Positions 24,935 to 34,373 of a stretch of DNA of 64,000 bases are shown piece by piece. The position numbers and the translations under genes were made by a program. The stretch lies in NCBI RefSeq assembly GCF_023373525.1, contig NZ_CP097218.1, positions 496,001 to 560,000 of the forward strand. The letters are read 5' to 3'. Position 1 is the stretch's first letter; each line of letters starts with the position of its first letter. Source of the DNA: Brachybacterium kimchii. Lineage in GTDB: Bacteria > Actinomycetota > Actinomycetes > Actinomycetales > Dermabacteraceae. The notes under the pieces were generated by a model. The model did no database searches and was not told the DNA's origin. It saw nothing but the letters and a program-made list of their open reading frames with translations.

Positions 24935-26260
24935 ATGACTGATCCCCTGCCCGACCACGCCCCGCTGCGTGTCGCCGTGCTCGGCGCCGGCACCGTCGGA
25001 GCCGACGTGCTGCGCGTCATCGGCACCAGCGGAGACGAGCTCGCGCACCGCATCGGCGCGCCGCTCGAGGTCACGGGCATCGCCGTGACGGACCTCGGCA
25101 AGGACCGCGGGGAGCACGTGGACGCGTCCCTGCTCACCGATGATCCGGCCTCCGCGATCGCGGGCGCGGACATCGTCGTCGAGCTGATGGGCGGCATCGA
25201 GCCGGCCCGCACCCTGCTGCTCGAGGCCATGGCGAACGGCGCGAGCGTCGTGACCGCGAACAAGGCCCTGCTCGCGCAGGACGGCGTCGCCCTCTACGAG
25301 GCGGCCGACGCGAACGGCGTGGACCTGCACTTCGAGGCGGCCGTCGCCGGCGCGATCCCGCTGGTGCGACCGATCCGCGAGTCGCTCGCGGGCGACCGCA
25401 TCGGCAAGGTGCTCGGCATCGTCAACGGCACCACGAACTACGTCCTCGACGCGATGGCCCGCACCGGCGCCACCTTCGACGACGCGCTCGCGAGCGCCCA
25501 GGAGCTCGGCTACGCCGAGGCGGACCCGACGGCCGACGTCGAGGGCCACGACGCCGCCGCGAAGGCCTCGATCCTCGCCTCCCTCGCCTTCCACACCCGC
25601 GTGGGCATGCAGGACGTGCACTGCGAGGGCATCACGACGGTCACCGCCGCCGACATCGCCGCCGCCTCCCGCATGGGGCGCACGATCAAGCTGCTCTCGA
25701 TCGTCGAGCGCGTCGAGGAGGAGGGCGAGGAGCGCGTCTCCGCGCGCGTCTACCCGGCGATGCTCCCCGACAGCCACCCGCTCGCCTCGGTGTCCGAGGC
25801 CTACAACGCGGTGTTCGTCGAGGCCGAGGCCGCCGGCTCCCTCATGTTCTACGGGCAGGGCGCGGGCGGCGCGCCGACGGCGTCCGCGGTCCTGGGCGAC
25901 CTCGTGACCGTCGCCCGCCAGCGCGTGCACGGCGGCGTGGGCCCGCGCGAGTCGCGCTACGCGGACCTCGGGATCATCCCGGTCGACGCGCTGCGCAACG
26001 CCTTCTACGTCTCCCTCACCGTGCAGGACAAGCCCGGCGTGCTCGCCGAGGTCGCCGGCACCCTGTCCTCCCACGGCATCTCGATCTCGACGATCCACCA
26101 GGAGACGGAGCCGGCCGAGGAGGGCGAGCCCGAGCGCGCGCGCATCGGCATCGCCACCTACCGGGCGCTCGAGTCCGCGATGGACTCCGCCCTGGACGAC
26201 CTGGACAGCTCCGGGGCCGTCCTCACGATCGATTCCGTGATCCGCCTCGAAGGAGAATGA
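24935..26260 (+). CDS. hom: Homoserine dehydrogenase with ACT domain
   Basis: 441 residues. It reduces aspartate semialdehyde to homoserine with NAD(P)H. The Rossmann motif is [13 protein letters not shown] (residues 14-26); the catalytic domain has [25 protein letters not shown] and [19 protein letters not shown] with the catalytic Asp/Lys. A C-terminal ACT domain (about residues 355-441: [28 protein letters not shown]) suggests feedback by threonine. It leads the operon hom-thrC-thrB, with gaps of 4 and 10 bases. Confidence 0.96.
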   Translation: MTDPLPDHAPLRVAVLGAGTVGADVLRVIGTSGDELAHRIGAPLEVTGIAVTDLGKDRGEHVDASLLTDDPASAIAGADIVVELMGGIEPARTLLLEAMANGASVVTANKALLAQDGVALYEAADANGVDLHFEAAVAGAIPLVRPIRESLAGDRIGKVLGIVNGTTNYVLDAMARTGATFDDALASAQELGYAEADPTADVEGHDAAAKASILASLAFHTRVGMQDVHCEGITTVTAADIAAASRMGRTIKLLSIVERVEEEGEERVSARVYPAMLPDSHPLASVSEAYNAVFVEAEAAGSLMFYGQGAGGAPTASAVLGDLVTVARQRVHGGVGPRESRYADLGIIPVDALRNAFYVSLTVQDKPGVLAEVAGTLSSHGISISTIHQETEPAEEGEPERARIGIATYRALESAMDSALDDLDSSGAVLTIDSVIRLEGE

Positions 26261-26264
26261 CCCG

Positions 26265-27323
26265 ATGGCACACCAGTGGCGCGGCGTGCTCGCCGAGTAC
26301 CGCGAGCACCTCCCGTTCTCCGACGAGGACACCCTGCTGACGCTCGGCGAGGGCGGCACGCCCCTCGTGCACTCGCCGACCCTCTCCCGCACGGTCGGGG
26401 CGGACGTCCACGTCAAGGTCGAGGGCATGAACCCCACCGGCTCCTTCAAGGACCGCGGCATGGTCTCCGCGATGTCCCGGGCCGTGTCCGACGGCGCGAA
26501 GTCCGTGGTGTGCGCCTCGACGGGCAACACCAGCGCCTCGGCCGCCGCCTACGCGACGCGCGCCGGGATCACGTGCGCCGTGCTCCTGCCGCAGGGCAAG
26601 ATCGCCGCCGGCAAGCTCGCCCAGGCCGTGGTCCACGGGGCGAAGCTCATCCAGGTCGAGGGCAACTTCGACGACTGCCTCGAGATCGCCCGCAAGCTCG
26701 ACGCCGCCCACCCCGTGGAGCTCGTGAACTCCGTGAACCCCTTCCGGCTCCAGGGGCAGAAGACGGGCGCTTTCGAGGTCTGCGACGCGCTCGGCAGGGC
26801 CCCGGACATCCACGTCCTGCCCGTGGGCAATGCGGGGAACATCTCCGCCTACTGGATGGGATACACCGAGTACCGCGACAAGGGCATCACCGGCTCCGCC
26901 CCCGCCATGTGGGGCTTCCAGGCCGAGGGCGCCGCGCCCTTCAAGGCAGGTCGCCCGGTCACCGATCCCGAGACGGTCGCCACCGCGATCCGCATCGGCG
27001 CACCCGCCTCCTGGAGCCTCGCCGTCGCGGCGCGCGACGACTCGGGCGGCCTGATCGACGCCGTCTCCGACGACCAGATCCTCGATGCGCAGGCGCTGCT
27101 CGCGGGCGAGGTCGGCATCTTCGTCGAGCCCGCCTCGGCCGCTGGGGTCGCCGGTCTCCTCCAGCAGGCGGAGAAGGGGCTCGTGCCCCGCGGCGCGACG
27201 ATCGCGATCACCGTCACCGGCAACGGGCTCAAGGACATCGACACCGCGCTGACCCGCCAGGACCTGACCCCGACCGTCATCCCGGTCGACGTCGAGGCCG
27301 CGGCCGACGCGATGGGGCTGTGA
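26265..27323 (+). CDS. thrC: Threonine synthase
   Basis: 352 residues. It is a PLP fold-II lyase that converts O-phosphohomoserine to threonine. The PLP lysine is in [13 protein letters not shown] (about residue 62); [14 protein letters not shown] binds the cofactor phosphate, and [13 protein letters not shown] and TVTGNGLKD complete the site. The length is that of the short actinobacterial class. AAGGAGA precedes the ATG by nine bases, starting inside the end of hom. Confidence 0.95.
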   Translation: MAHQWRGVLAEYREHLPFSDEDTLLTLGEGGTPLVHSPTLSRTVGADVHVKVEGMNPTGSFKDRGMVSAMSRAVSDGAKSVVCASTGNTSASAAAYATRAGITCAVLLPQGKIAAGKLAQAVVHGAKLIQVEGNFDDCLEIARKLDAAHPVELVNSVNPFRLQGQKTGAFEVCDALGRAPDIHVLPVGNAGNISAYWMGYTEYRDKGITGSAPAMWGFQAEGAAPFKAGRPVTDPETVATAIRIGAPASWSLAVAARDDSGGLIDAVSDDQILDAQALLAGEVGIFVEPASAAGVAGLLQQAEKGLVPRGATIAITVTGNGLKDIDTALTRQDLTPTVIPVDVEAAADAMGL

Positions 27324-27333
27324 GCCGCCCGGC

Positions 27334-28311
27334 ATGAGGATCACCACCGAGCGCGTCGGCGTGCGCGTGCCCGCCACCAGCGCGAACCTGGGACCGGGCT
27401 TCGACGCGCTGGGTCTCGCCCTGCACCTCGTGGACGACCTCGAGCTCGAGGCCACCACCGGTCCGGTCGAGGTCACCGTCGAGGGGGAGGGTGCGGGCGA
27501 CGTCCCGGCAGGGGAGGACCACCTCGTGGTGCGCGCCCTGCGCCGGGGCCTCGACCACGCGGGCGCCCCGCAGGCCGGGGTGCGCCTGCACTGCCGCAAC
27601 CGGATCCCGCACGGGCGCGGCCTGGGCTCGAGCGCGGCGGCGACAGTCGCCGGGCTCATGCTCGCGCGCCTCCTGGTCTCCGAGCCGGAGGCCCTCGACG
27701 ACCAGGTGCTGCTGGATCTGGCGACCGAGATGGAGGGCCACCCGGACAACGCCGCCCCGGCGCTGCTGGGCGGCGTGGTCCTCTCCTGGACGGACCGCGT
27801 CGGCGCCCGCGCGGAGCGCCTCGACCTCGCGGCGCCCGGCGGCCGTGCGCCGCGCGGCGTCCGGACCGCGCAGAGCGGGAGCGGGGCCGCGCAGGAGCCG
27901 ACGATCAACCCTGTCGTGCTCCTGCCGACGGCCCGGCTCGCCACGAGCGCGGCGCGCTCGCTGCTGCCCGAGACCGTGCCCCATGCCGACGCCGCCTTCA
28001 ACGCGGCCCGGGCCGCTCTGCTCGTGCACGCGCTCACGAGCGACCCGTCGCTGCTGCTGCCCGCGACCGAGGACCGCCTGCACCAGGAGTACCGCGCCCC
28101 GGGCATGCCGCAGAGCGTCGAGCTCGTGCGCGTGCTGCGCAGCGAGGGGTACCCCGCCGTGATCTCCGGCGCGGGCCCGTCCGTGCTGGTCATCGACGGT
28201 GCGGGGCCCGAGCTCGCGCCGCTCGTGCGACGCGTGGTCGACGATCCCCGTGCATGGCGCATCGCCCGTGTCGGACTCTCATCGACCGGTGCGGAGCCTG
28301 TGGTACCTTGA
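27334..28311 (+). CDS. thrB: Homoserine kinase (GHMP family)
   Basis: 325 residues. It phosphorylates homoserine with ATP, feeding ThrC. VRVPATSANLGPGFDALGLAL is the N-terminal GHMP motif, IPHGRGLGSSAAATVAGLM the ATP loop (about residues 91-109), and AVISGAGPSVL the C-terminal motif 3. A polar stretch (about 165-190, GRAPRGVRTAQSGSGAAQEP) is an insertion relative to typical ThrB and probably a surface loop. Last gene of the threonine operon. Confidence 0.94.
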   Translation: MRITTERVGVRVPATSANLGPGFDALGLALHLVDDLELEATTGPVEVTVEGEGAGDVPAGEDHLVVRALRRGLDHAGAPQAGVRLHCRNRIPHGRGLGSSAAATVAGLMLARLLVSEPEALDDQVLLDLATEMEGHPDNAAPALLGGVVLSWTDRVGARAERLDLAAPGGRAPRGVRTAQSGSGAAQEPTINPVVLLPTARLATSAARSLLPETVPHADAAFNAARAALLVHALTSDPSLLLPATEDRLHQEYRAPGMPQSVELVRVLRSEGYPAVISGAGPSVLVIDGAGPELAPLVRRVVDDPRAWRIARVGLSSTGAEPVVP

Positions 28312-28580
28312 AGCCGCGTCCGACGACGTGATCGGCCCGGCCCAGCGCCGGCGACCACGGCCCGGGGACTTCCGCACAGTGGGTGCAGAGAGGTCCTGGG
28401 CGAGGACGTACCCCAGAGAATCCCCGGCGACGCCGCGTTCGCGTGCTTCCGTGCGCTGTGCGCCACGGCCGCCCTCGGGGAGAGGACTGCCGCGAACCCC
28501 GCCGTCCACCGGCCCGGTCGCCGCGCAGCTCATGCACTCATCACGGACGCGCGCCGCGCGATCCACAGGAAGGAACCTGG

Positions 28581-30695
28581 GTGAACGACACCACCGCACC
28601 GCAGGGCGACAGCACGTCGCTCGCGGCGAAGAAGCTTCCCGAGCTGCAGCAGATCGCTGCCGGGCTCGGCATCAAGGGGGCGCGTCGCCTCCGCAAGGGC
28701 GAGCTCATCGACGCGATCAGCGGGGGCGGCTCCGCCGCCCCGAAGAACACCTCCTCGACGAGCAGCGCCCCGACGAGCACCGCTCCGAAGGCCGACGCGT
28801 CGAGGACCGCGACAGCAGACGCCGCCGCGCCGCAGAGCACGGCGCCGACGAGCGGAGCCTCCGAGGGCTCGGCCTCGTCGGCCGACGTCCTGGACCTGGG
28901 CCTGGATCTTCCCGCGCAGGACGAGCGCCCCACGGGCGGGCGCCAGGAGCGCCGGAGCCGCGACGACCGCCAGGGTCGCGACGAGCGCCAGGAGCGCGGC
29001 GGGCGCAGCGAGCGCCCGGCTCGCGCGGAGCAGAACGATCGCGCCGAGCGCCAGGAGCACGGCGACCAGGGCGAGGGCCGCCAGCGCGGCGACCGCCAGG
29101 ATCGTCAGGACCGCGGCGACCGCCAGGATCGCGGCGACCGTCAGGACCGCAACGACCGTTCGGGCCGCGGGGACCGCAAGGACCGCGACAACCGCAAGGA
29201 CAGCAACGACCGCAACGACCACGGCGATCAGGGCGGGCGCGGCTCGCGCCCCCGTCTCGAGGACATCGAGCTGCCCGATCGCACGGGTGAGGACTCCGAC
29301 ATGAGCCGCAACGACCAGGGCGGCCGGGGCGGCCGCGGAGACTCCGAGGACGGCCGCAACCGCCGCTCCCGCAACCGCTCGCGCGATCGCAAGCGCAAGG
29401 GCCGCAACGGCGGGGAGAACCCGCAGCAGGACGGCGGCGGCAGCGGCAACGGGGGCGGCGACGACGAGCAGGTGCGCGAGGGCGAGGAGCTCGTGAGCGT
29501 CGCCGGCATCCTCGATGTGCGCGACAACAACGCCTACGTGCGCACCACCGGCTACCTGCCCGGATCGAGCGACGTCTACGTCTCCATGAACATGGTGCGG
29601 AAGAACGGCCTGCGCAAGGGCGACGCGATCACCGGCCTGGTGCGCGCCCCCAAGGACGGCGAGGAGCAGCGCCAGGAGCAGCCCCAGCAGGGCGGCGGCG
29701 GGCGCAACCGACGCAACCGCGGCGGCAACCAGCAGGGCAAGTACGCCCCGCTGCTCCAGGTCGACACGATCAACGGCCTCACGCCCGACCGGGCGAAGCA
29801 GCGCGTGGACTTCGGCAAGCTCACCCCGCTGTACCCGGACGAGCGCCTGCGCCTGGAGACCGCGCCGAACGCGATCGCCCCGCGCATCATCGATCTGGTC
29901 TCGCCGATCGGCAAGGGCCAGCGCGGCCTCATCGTCGCGCCCCCGAAGGCCGGCAAGACGATCATCATGCAGCAGATCGCGAACGCGATCACCACGAACA
30001 ACCCCGAGGCCCACCTCATGGTCGTGCTCGTCGACGAGCGCCCCGAGGAGGTCACCGACATGCAGCGCACGGTGAAGGGCGAGGTCATCGCCTCGACCTT
30101 CGACCGCCCTGCGTCGGACCACACGATCGTCGCCGAGCTCGCGATCGAGCGTGCCAAGCGCCTCGTGGAGATGGGCAAGGACGTGGTGGTGCTGCTGGAC
30201 TCGCTCACCCGCCTCTCGCGCGCCTACAACCTGGCCGCCCCGGCCTCGGGCCGCATCCTCTCCGGCGGTGTCGACGCCTCGGCGCTGTACCCGCCCAAGC
30301 GGTTCTTCGGCGCCGCCCGCAACATCGAGAACGGCGGCTCGCTGACCATCCTCGCCTCGGCCCTGGTGGAGACCGGCTCCAAGATGGACGAGGTCATCTT
30401 CGAGGAGTTCAAGGGCACCGGCAACATGGAGCTGCGCCTCTCGCGGAACCTCGCGGACAAGCGCATCTTCCCGGCGGTGGACGTCAACGCCTCGAGCACC
30501 CGCCGCGAGGAGGAGCTCATGGGCAAGGAGGAGCTGGCCATCATGTGGAAGCTCCGCCGCGTGCTCGGCGCGCTCGACCAGCAGCAGGCGCTCGAGCTGC
30601 TCCTGGAGCGCGTGAAGAAGACCCAGTCGAACACCGAGTTCCTGATGACGGTCTCCAAGAACACCCCCAGCGTGGGCGGCCGCTCCGGCGACTGA
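28581..30695 (+). CDS. rho: Transcription termination factor Rho with a large disordered insert
   Basis: 704 residues. The Rho_N helix bundle is at about 14-46 ([15 protein letters not shown]...RKGELIDAI). An insert of about 250 residues (47-300) is rich in Asp, Arg, Gly, Gln and Asn with repeated DRQDRGDRQ units. The cold-shock RNA-binding domain (about 300-430) is interrupted by another Gln/Arg/Gly loop near 370-390. The ATPase (about 430-700) has [15 protein letters not shown] at about 453-467, [10 protein letters not shown] and [15 protein letters not shown] 28581 has AAGGA upstream. The leader from thrB is 269 bases with no recognised element, and Rho autoregulation may act there. A tetraloop terminator follows. 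Confidence 0.95.
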   Translation: MNDTTAPQGDSTSLAAKKLPELQQIAAGLGIKGARRLRKGELIDAISGGGSAAPKNTSSTSSAPTSTAPKADASRTATADAAAPQSTAPTSGASEGSASSADVLDLGLDLPAQDERPTGGRQERRSRDDRQGRDERQERGGRSERPARAEQNDRAERQEHGDQGEGRQRGDRQDRQDRGDRQDRGDRQDRNDRSGRGDRKDRDNRKDSNDRNDHGDQGGRGSRPRLEDIELPDRTGEDSDMSRNDQGGRGGRGDSEDGRNRRSRNRSRDRKRKGRNGGENPQQDGGGSGNGGGDDEQVREGEELVSVAGILDVRDNNAYVRTTGYLPGSSDVYVSMNMVRKNGLRKGDAITGLVRAPKDGEEQRQEQPQQGGGGRNRRNRGGNQQGKYAPLLQVDTINGLTPDRAKQRVDFGKLTPLYPDERLRLETAPNAIAPRIIDLVSPIGKGQRGLIVAPPKAGKTIIMQQIANAITTNNPEAHLMVVLVDERPEEVTDMQRTVKGEVIASTFDRPASDHTIVAELAIERAKRLVEMGKDVVVLLDSLTRLSRAYNLAAPASGRILSGGVDASALYPPKRFFGAARNIENGGSLTILASALVETGSKMDEVIFEEFKGTGNMELRLSRNLADKRIFPAVDVNASSTRREEELMGKEELAIMWKLRRVLGALDQQQALELLLERVKKTQSNTEFLMTVSKNTPSVGGRSGD

Positions 30696-30718
30696 CCTCC
30701 CCGGGGACTGGGTTCCTG

Positions 30719-30773
30719 GGCCCGGATATCCGGGCCGACGACGGCGGGGCGGGCACTTCGGTGCCCGCCCCGC
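30719..30773. terminator. Tandem hairpins after rho, the second with a TTCG tetraloop
   Basis: GGCCCGGATATCCGGGCC (30719-30736) is a perfect 18-base palindrome. GCGGGGCGGGCAC, loop TTCG, and its exact complement (30744-30773) form a 13-bp stem with the extra-stable UUCG loop. They lie between rho (plus) and the ABC permease gene (minus). Confidence 0.85.
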
Positions 30774-30791
30774 TTCGTCATCCCGGCTCCG

Positions 30792-31730
30792 TCATCCCTT
30801 GATCGCGCCCGCCGCGATGTTCGCGATGAAGTGGCGCGAGCCGATGATGAAGACGCCGATGAGCGGCAGCACGCTGACCAGCGCGCCCGCCATGACCATC
30901 CCGTAGTCCGTGAGGTACAGCGAGTTGAGGTTCTGCAGGGCGGTCTGCAGGGTCTGGCGATTCGGGTCGACCAGCACGATCAACGGCCACACGTAGTCGT
31001 TCCATGCGGTGATGAACGTGAAGATGCCCAGGAACGCGAGGCCGCCGCGCATCATCGGCACGCCGATCCGGCGGTAGATGGTGAAGAAGCCGGCGCCGTC
31101 GATCCGCGCGGACTCCACGAGCTCGTCGGGGATGGACGAGCTCGCCATCTGCCGCAGCAGGAAGATGCCGAAGGCGTTCGCGGCGCCCGGGACGATGAGC
31201 GCCTGCAGCGTCCCCACCCAGCCGATCTTCGACATGAGGATGAAGCTCGGCACCAGCGAGAGGCTCCCGGGGATCAGGAAGGTCGCGATCATCAGCACGA
31301 ACAGGGCGTTCTTCCCAGGGAAGTCGTACTTCGCGAAGGCGAAGGCGGCGAGGGAGTCGAAGAACATCACCAGCACGGCGCACAGCGCGGACACGATGAT
31401 CGTGTTCACGAGGGCGGAGAGGATGTCCACGCTCGAGAACAGGTTCCTCAGGTTCTCCGCGAAGCTCGTGCCGAAGGTGAGACGCGGCGGGTACCCGAAG
31501 ATCTGCGCGGTCGTCGACGTCGACATCACCGCGAGCCAGTAGAACGGGAACACCGACAGCACGACGCCGACGAGGATCAGCAGATGCGTGATCACCTTCT
31601 CGAGGCGGGCGCGCGCGATCGCGGCCCGGTCGCCCGAGGTCCGCAGTCCCGGCCGGTCGTTCGCGCGCGGCTCCGCCGGGCCTCCCGGCGCCGTGCGTTC
31701 GGAGGTGCGGGTGGAATCAGCGGTGGTCAT
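30792..31730 (-). CDS. CUT1-type sugar ABC transporter permease (MalG-like)
   Basis: 312 residues. After a ~45-residue polar N-terminus there are six predicted membrane helices (first about 47-67, last about 283-303). The EAA loop that contacts the ATPase reads [28 protein letters not shown] (about 205-232). It is the last gene of the three-gene import operon, overlapping its partner by four bases. No ATPase is encoded nearby; CUT1 systems in actinobacteria often share an MsiK-type ATPase. Confidence 0.92.
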   Translation of the reverse strand: MTTADSTRTSERTAPGGPAEPRANDRPGLRTSGDRAAIARARLEKVITHLLILVGVVLSVFPFYWLAVMSTSTTAQIFGYPPRLTFGTSFAENLRNLFSSVDILSALVNTIIVSALCAVLVMFFDSLAAFAFAKYDFPGKNALFVLMIATFLIPGSLSLVPSFILMSKIGWVGTLQALIVPGAANAFGIFLLRQMASSSIPDELVESARIDGAGFFTIYRRIGVPMMRGGLAFLGIFTFITAWNDYVWPLIVLVDPNRQTLQTALQNLNSLYLTDYGMVMAGALVSVLPLIGVFIIGSRHFIANIAAGAIKG

Positions 31731-32713
31731 GAGCGTGCCTTCCTGCCGGTCCGTCGGGGCGCGTCCCTGCGCTCGCTGAGCAGGCGCCAGTTGATGATCG
31801 CGAACACGGAGGCGAGGACGAAGAGCGCCCAGGCGATGGCCGAGCCATAGCCGAAGTCGAACTGCGTGAACGCCTGGTTGTACTGGTAGAGCACAATGGT
31901 CATGCCGGCCTCGCCGTTGCCGCCGGCGTCGCCGAGGAGCACCTGCGGCTCGGTGAACAGGCTCAGCCCGCCGACGGTCGAGGTGATGACGGTGAACAGG
32001 ATGATCGGCCGCAGCATCGGGATCGTCACGCGGGTGAAGATCTGCCAGGTCGAGGCGCCGTCGGTCTTCGCGGCGTCGTACAGGTCCGTCGGGATCGACT
32101 GGAGCCCGGCGAGGTAGATGATCGCGTTGTAGCCGGTGAACCGCCAGATCACCATGACGGCGATGGTGACCTTGATGCCCAGGCTGCTCGAGAGCCAGGG
32201 CACGGAGTCGACGTGCAGGGCGGTCAGCGCCGAGTTCACGAGTCCGAAGGAGTCGGAGAACACCGACCCGAAGACGATCGCCATCGCGACCATGCTGGTG
32301 ACGTTCGGCAGGAAGAAGGCCACCCGGTAGAACCCGCGGAAGCGGATGTTCTGGTGCAGCAGGAACGCGATGACGAGCGCCAGGAACAGCATCGGGACCG
32401 TGGAGAGGAACCAGATGATGAACGTGTTCGCGACCGCGTTCCAGAACCGGGAGTCCTGGACGAGGTAGATGTACTGGGAGAGCCCGGCGAAGCGGATCTC
32501 GCCCATGCCGTCCCAGTCGGTGAAGGAGAGCACGATCGAGAACACGATGGGGAACAGCCCGAAGACGAGGAAGAGCACGTAGAACGGGGCGATCGCGACG
32601 TACTGGGGCCAGTGGGAGAGGACTCCTCGCCAGCCGCGGGCCCGGGTGCGAGGGACGGCCGCGGCGGGGGCCCGGGCGGCGTCGACGGGCGGGGGAGTGG
32701 TCATGACGCTCAT
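31727..32713 (-). CDS. CUT1-type sugar ABC transporter permease (MalF-like)
   Basis: 328 residues with six membrane helices. The first is PQYVAIAPFYVLFLVFGLFPI (about 35-55). The EAA loop reads LYDAAKTDGASTWQIFTRVTIPMLRP (about 225-250). It overlaps the solute-binding protein gene upstream and the second permease gene downstream by four bases each. ATG 32713 is used because it overlaps the upstream stop; ATG 32704 is in frame too. Pairs with the other permease to form the channel. Confidence 0.92.
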   Translation of the reverse strand: MSVMTTPPPVDAARAPAAAVPRTRARGWRGVLSHWPQYVAIAPFYVLFLVFGLFPIVFSIVLSFTDWDGMGEIRFAGLSQYIYLVQDSRFWNAVANTFIIWFLSTVPMLFLALVIAFLLHQNIRFRGFYRVAFFLPNVTSMVAMAIVFGSVFSDSFGLVNSALTALHVDSVPWLSSSLGIKVTIAVMVIWRFTGYNAIIYLAGLQSIPTDLYDAAKTDGASTWQIFTRVTIPMLRPIILFTVITSTVGGLSLFTEPQVLLGDAGGNGEAGMTIVLYQYNQAFTQFDFGYGSAIAWALFVLASVFAIINWRLLSERRDAPRRTGRKARS

Positions 32714-34002
32714 CGCTGGACTCCTCGTTTGCGCAGTGCCTTCTCGGCGGCGGCGATCGCATCGGCCCATGCGCGGTCCGGGTCCTTGCCGGCGGTCTCG
32801 ACGTTGGTGATCTCGAGGGTGAAGCTGCCGGAGACGACGCTCTCCCACGTGCTGATGAACGATTCCGGCACCTGCTCGGCGGCGTGCGAGAAGAAGGCGA
32901 GCGGATCCTGGTCCCCGAAGAAGTCACCCGCGTACTTCATGGTGCCGCTCTCGTAGGAGGCGGGTGCGGAGGGGAAGAGCTGGACGTCGTTGTAGGCCTC
33001 GGCCTGGTGGTCCGGCGTGTTGATCCAGCGGATGAAGGCGAAGGCGGCCTCCGGGTCCTTGCAGGTGTGGGGGATCGCGGCGAAGGAGCCTCCTGAGTTC
33101 CCCGGGCGCACGGGCTGGTCGGCCAGGCGCCAGAGGCCCGCGGAGTCCGGCGCGGACTCCTGGATGATCTGGGACCACCACGAGGCGTTCACGTGGCCGG
33201 CGGTCTTCCCGCTGGACCACGCGGCGTTCTGGTCCGTGCCGCGGGCGTCCGGGATCCCCGCGGTGATGTGCGCGTCGATCGCGGCGATGGCCGTGTCCCA
33301 GGCCTCGCGCACCGCCGAGCCCTCGGCCGTGTACAGGGGCGTGTCCTCGGCGTCGAGGTAGCGCTCGGGGCTCGCGTTGAGGAACTGCTCGTAGATGGAC
33401 TGCGCGGTGTTGACGAGCGCGGAGCCGGTCGCCTTCCGGAGCTCGGCGCCCAGGGCGATCCACTCCTTCCACGTCGAGACCGCGGAGGAGACCTCGTCCG
33501 GTTCCGTCGGCAGCCCCGCCTTCTCGAACACGTCCTGGCGGTAGTAGAAGCCGGTCGGGCCGATGTCGAGAGGGAAGAAGCAGAAGCGCTCCTCGGGCGT
33601 GATCCCGAGCTTCCACTTCCACTCGTAGTAGTCGTCCGCGTGCTGGGCGGCCCCCAGGTCGCTCATGTCCAGGAACTGGTGCTCGTTGCGGAAGTAGAGG
33701 GCGTTGTTCGAGTTGATGTACGTGATGTCCGGGATGTAGGCGCCGCCCGCGAGGCTCGTGCGCAGCTTGGTGTCGAAGGTGGTGCCGATGACGTCGGCGC
33801 GCACGTGCCGATCCGTGCCGGGGACGTTCTTCGCGGCCTGCTCGAGGAGCTTCGGGCTGGCGGACCGGTTCCAGTACCACATGACCAGCTCGTCGGGGTC
33901 GTCGGAGATCGTGGGGGAGGAGCCGCAGGCGGCCAGTCCTCCCGCTGCCAGTCCCGCCAGGCCGAGGCCTCGCAGGACGTGTCGTCGCGTGGGTGGGTGC
34001 AT
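32710..34002 (-). CDS. Sugar ABC transporter solute-binding lipoprotein
   Basis: 430 residues. The N-terminus MHPPTRRHVLRGLGLAGLAAGG has a twin-arginine pair and a lipobox LAAC with Cys26, so it is exported and lipid-anchored. The mature protein has the extracellular-solute-binding family 1 pattern: DELVMWYWNRSASPKLL, PDITYINSNNALYF, GPTGFYYRQDVFEKAGLP, aromatic residues lining the cleft (DYYEWKWKLG, NASWWSQ), and a C-terminal AFAFIRWINTPDHQAEAYN. The ligand cannot be read from sequence; an oligosaccharide or cyclic polyol is likely from the neighbours. Its 5' region has a TTGACA promoter and a palindromic operator. Confidence 0.9.
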   Translation of the reverse strand: MHPPTRRHVLRGLGLAGLAAGGLAACGSSPTISDDPDELVMWYWNRSASPKLLEQAAKNVPGTDRHVRADVIGTTFDTKLRTSLAGGAYIPDITYINSNNALYFRNEHQFLDMSDLGAAQHADDYYEWKWKLGITPEERFCFFPLDIGPTGFYYRQDVFEKAGLPTEPDEVSSAVSTWKEWIALGAELRKATGSALVNTAQSIYEQFLNASPERYLDAEDTPLYTAEGSAVREAWDTAIAAIDAHITAGIPDARGTDQNAAWSSGKTAGHVNASWWSQIIQESAPDSAGLWRLADQPVRPGNSGGSFAAIPHTCKDPEAAFAFIRWINTPDHQAEAYNDVQLFPSAPASYESGTMKYAGDFFGDQDPLAFFSHAAEQVPESFISTWESVVSGSFTLEITNVETAGKDPDRAWADAIAAAEKALRKRGVQR

Positions 34003-34037
34003 GGGCTCTCCTCGTCATCGAGCAGGCGATCAGGGCC

Positions 34038-34049
34038 GTGAACGTTCAC
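34038..34049. promoter_or_regulatory. Operator palindrome 1 (GTGAACGTTCAC)
   Basis: A perfect 12-base palindrome with central CG, the form bound by LacI-family regulators. It lies just downstream of the -10 of the import operon (roughly +5 to +16), so binding would block transcription. An identical copy is at 34256-34267. No other copy was seen in the window. Confidence 0.82.
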
Positions 34050-34060
34050 AGCTGGCCAGG

Positions 34061-34089
34061 ACTATGGCATCCGCTCGCGGGGGTGTCAA
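34061..34089 (-). promoter_or_regulatory. Promoter of the sugar import operon
   Basis: On the minus strand TTGACA (34084-34089) is followed after exactly 17 bases by CATAGT (34061-34066). The -35 is a perfect sigma-70 consensus, the best in the window. The operator palindrome lies just downstream. Confidence 0.75.
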
Positions 34090-34255
34090 GGGTCACAAAT
34101 GTTCGGCGGGTGCGGCTCCTCCGACGGATGCCGGATCGTGTCTCCGTCGCATCTCTGTGCCGCCGCCCTGGGCGGCCGCGGCGGATCGACGCGCCCCGGC
34201 GGAGTTCTGTCGCGCATGGCGCCGCGGCCGCCGGACGTGTAGCGTGATCTTAGTC

Positions 34256-34267
34256 GTGAACGTTCAC
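34256..34267. promoter_or_regulatory. Operator palindrome 2 (GTGAACGTTCAC)
   Basis: Identical to the palindrome at 34038-34049, 218 bases away centre to centre. It lies 107 bases before the start of the fused oxidoreductase gene. TAGCGT (34240-34245) just upstream is a possible -10 for that gene, which would place this operator at its start of transcription. The two copies could be bridged by one tetramer or bound separately. Confidence 0.82.
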
Positions 34268-34373
34268 GGCAGGCGGATGAGCCGCGTTGCCCCGGTGCGG
34301 TCCGCGTCCGGCATCCGCCGCAGCATCCATCCGCCGTCCGCAGCTCCCACCCATCGACAGCGAGGTCGCATCC

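Noticed and set aside
28530-30122. A 530-residue hydrophobic open frame opposite rho
   Set aside because: It is the antisense of the low-complexity Rho insert; the apparent helices come from reversed Asp/Arg codons.
34092-34107. A third operator-like site (CACAAATGTTCGG) between the two palindromes
   Set aside because: Only about half of the 12 palindrome positions match; not better than chance in this region.
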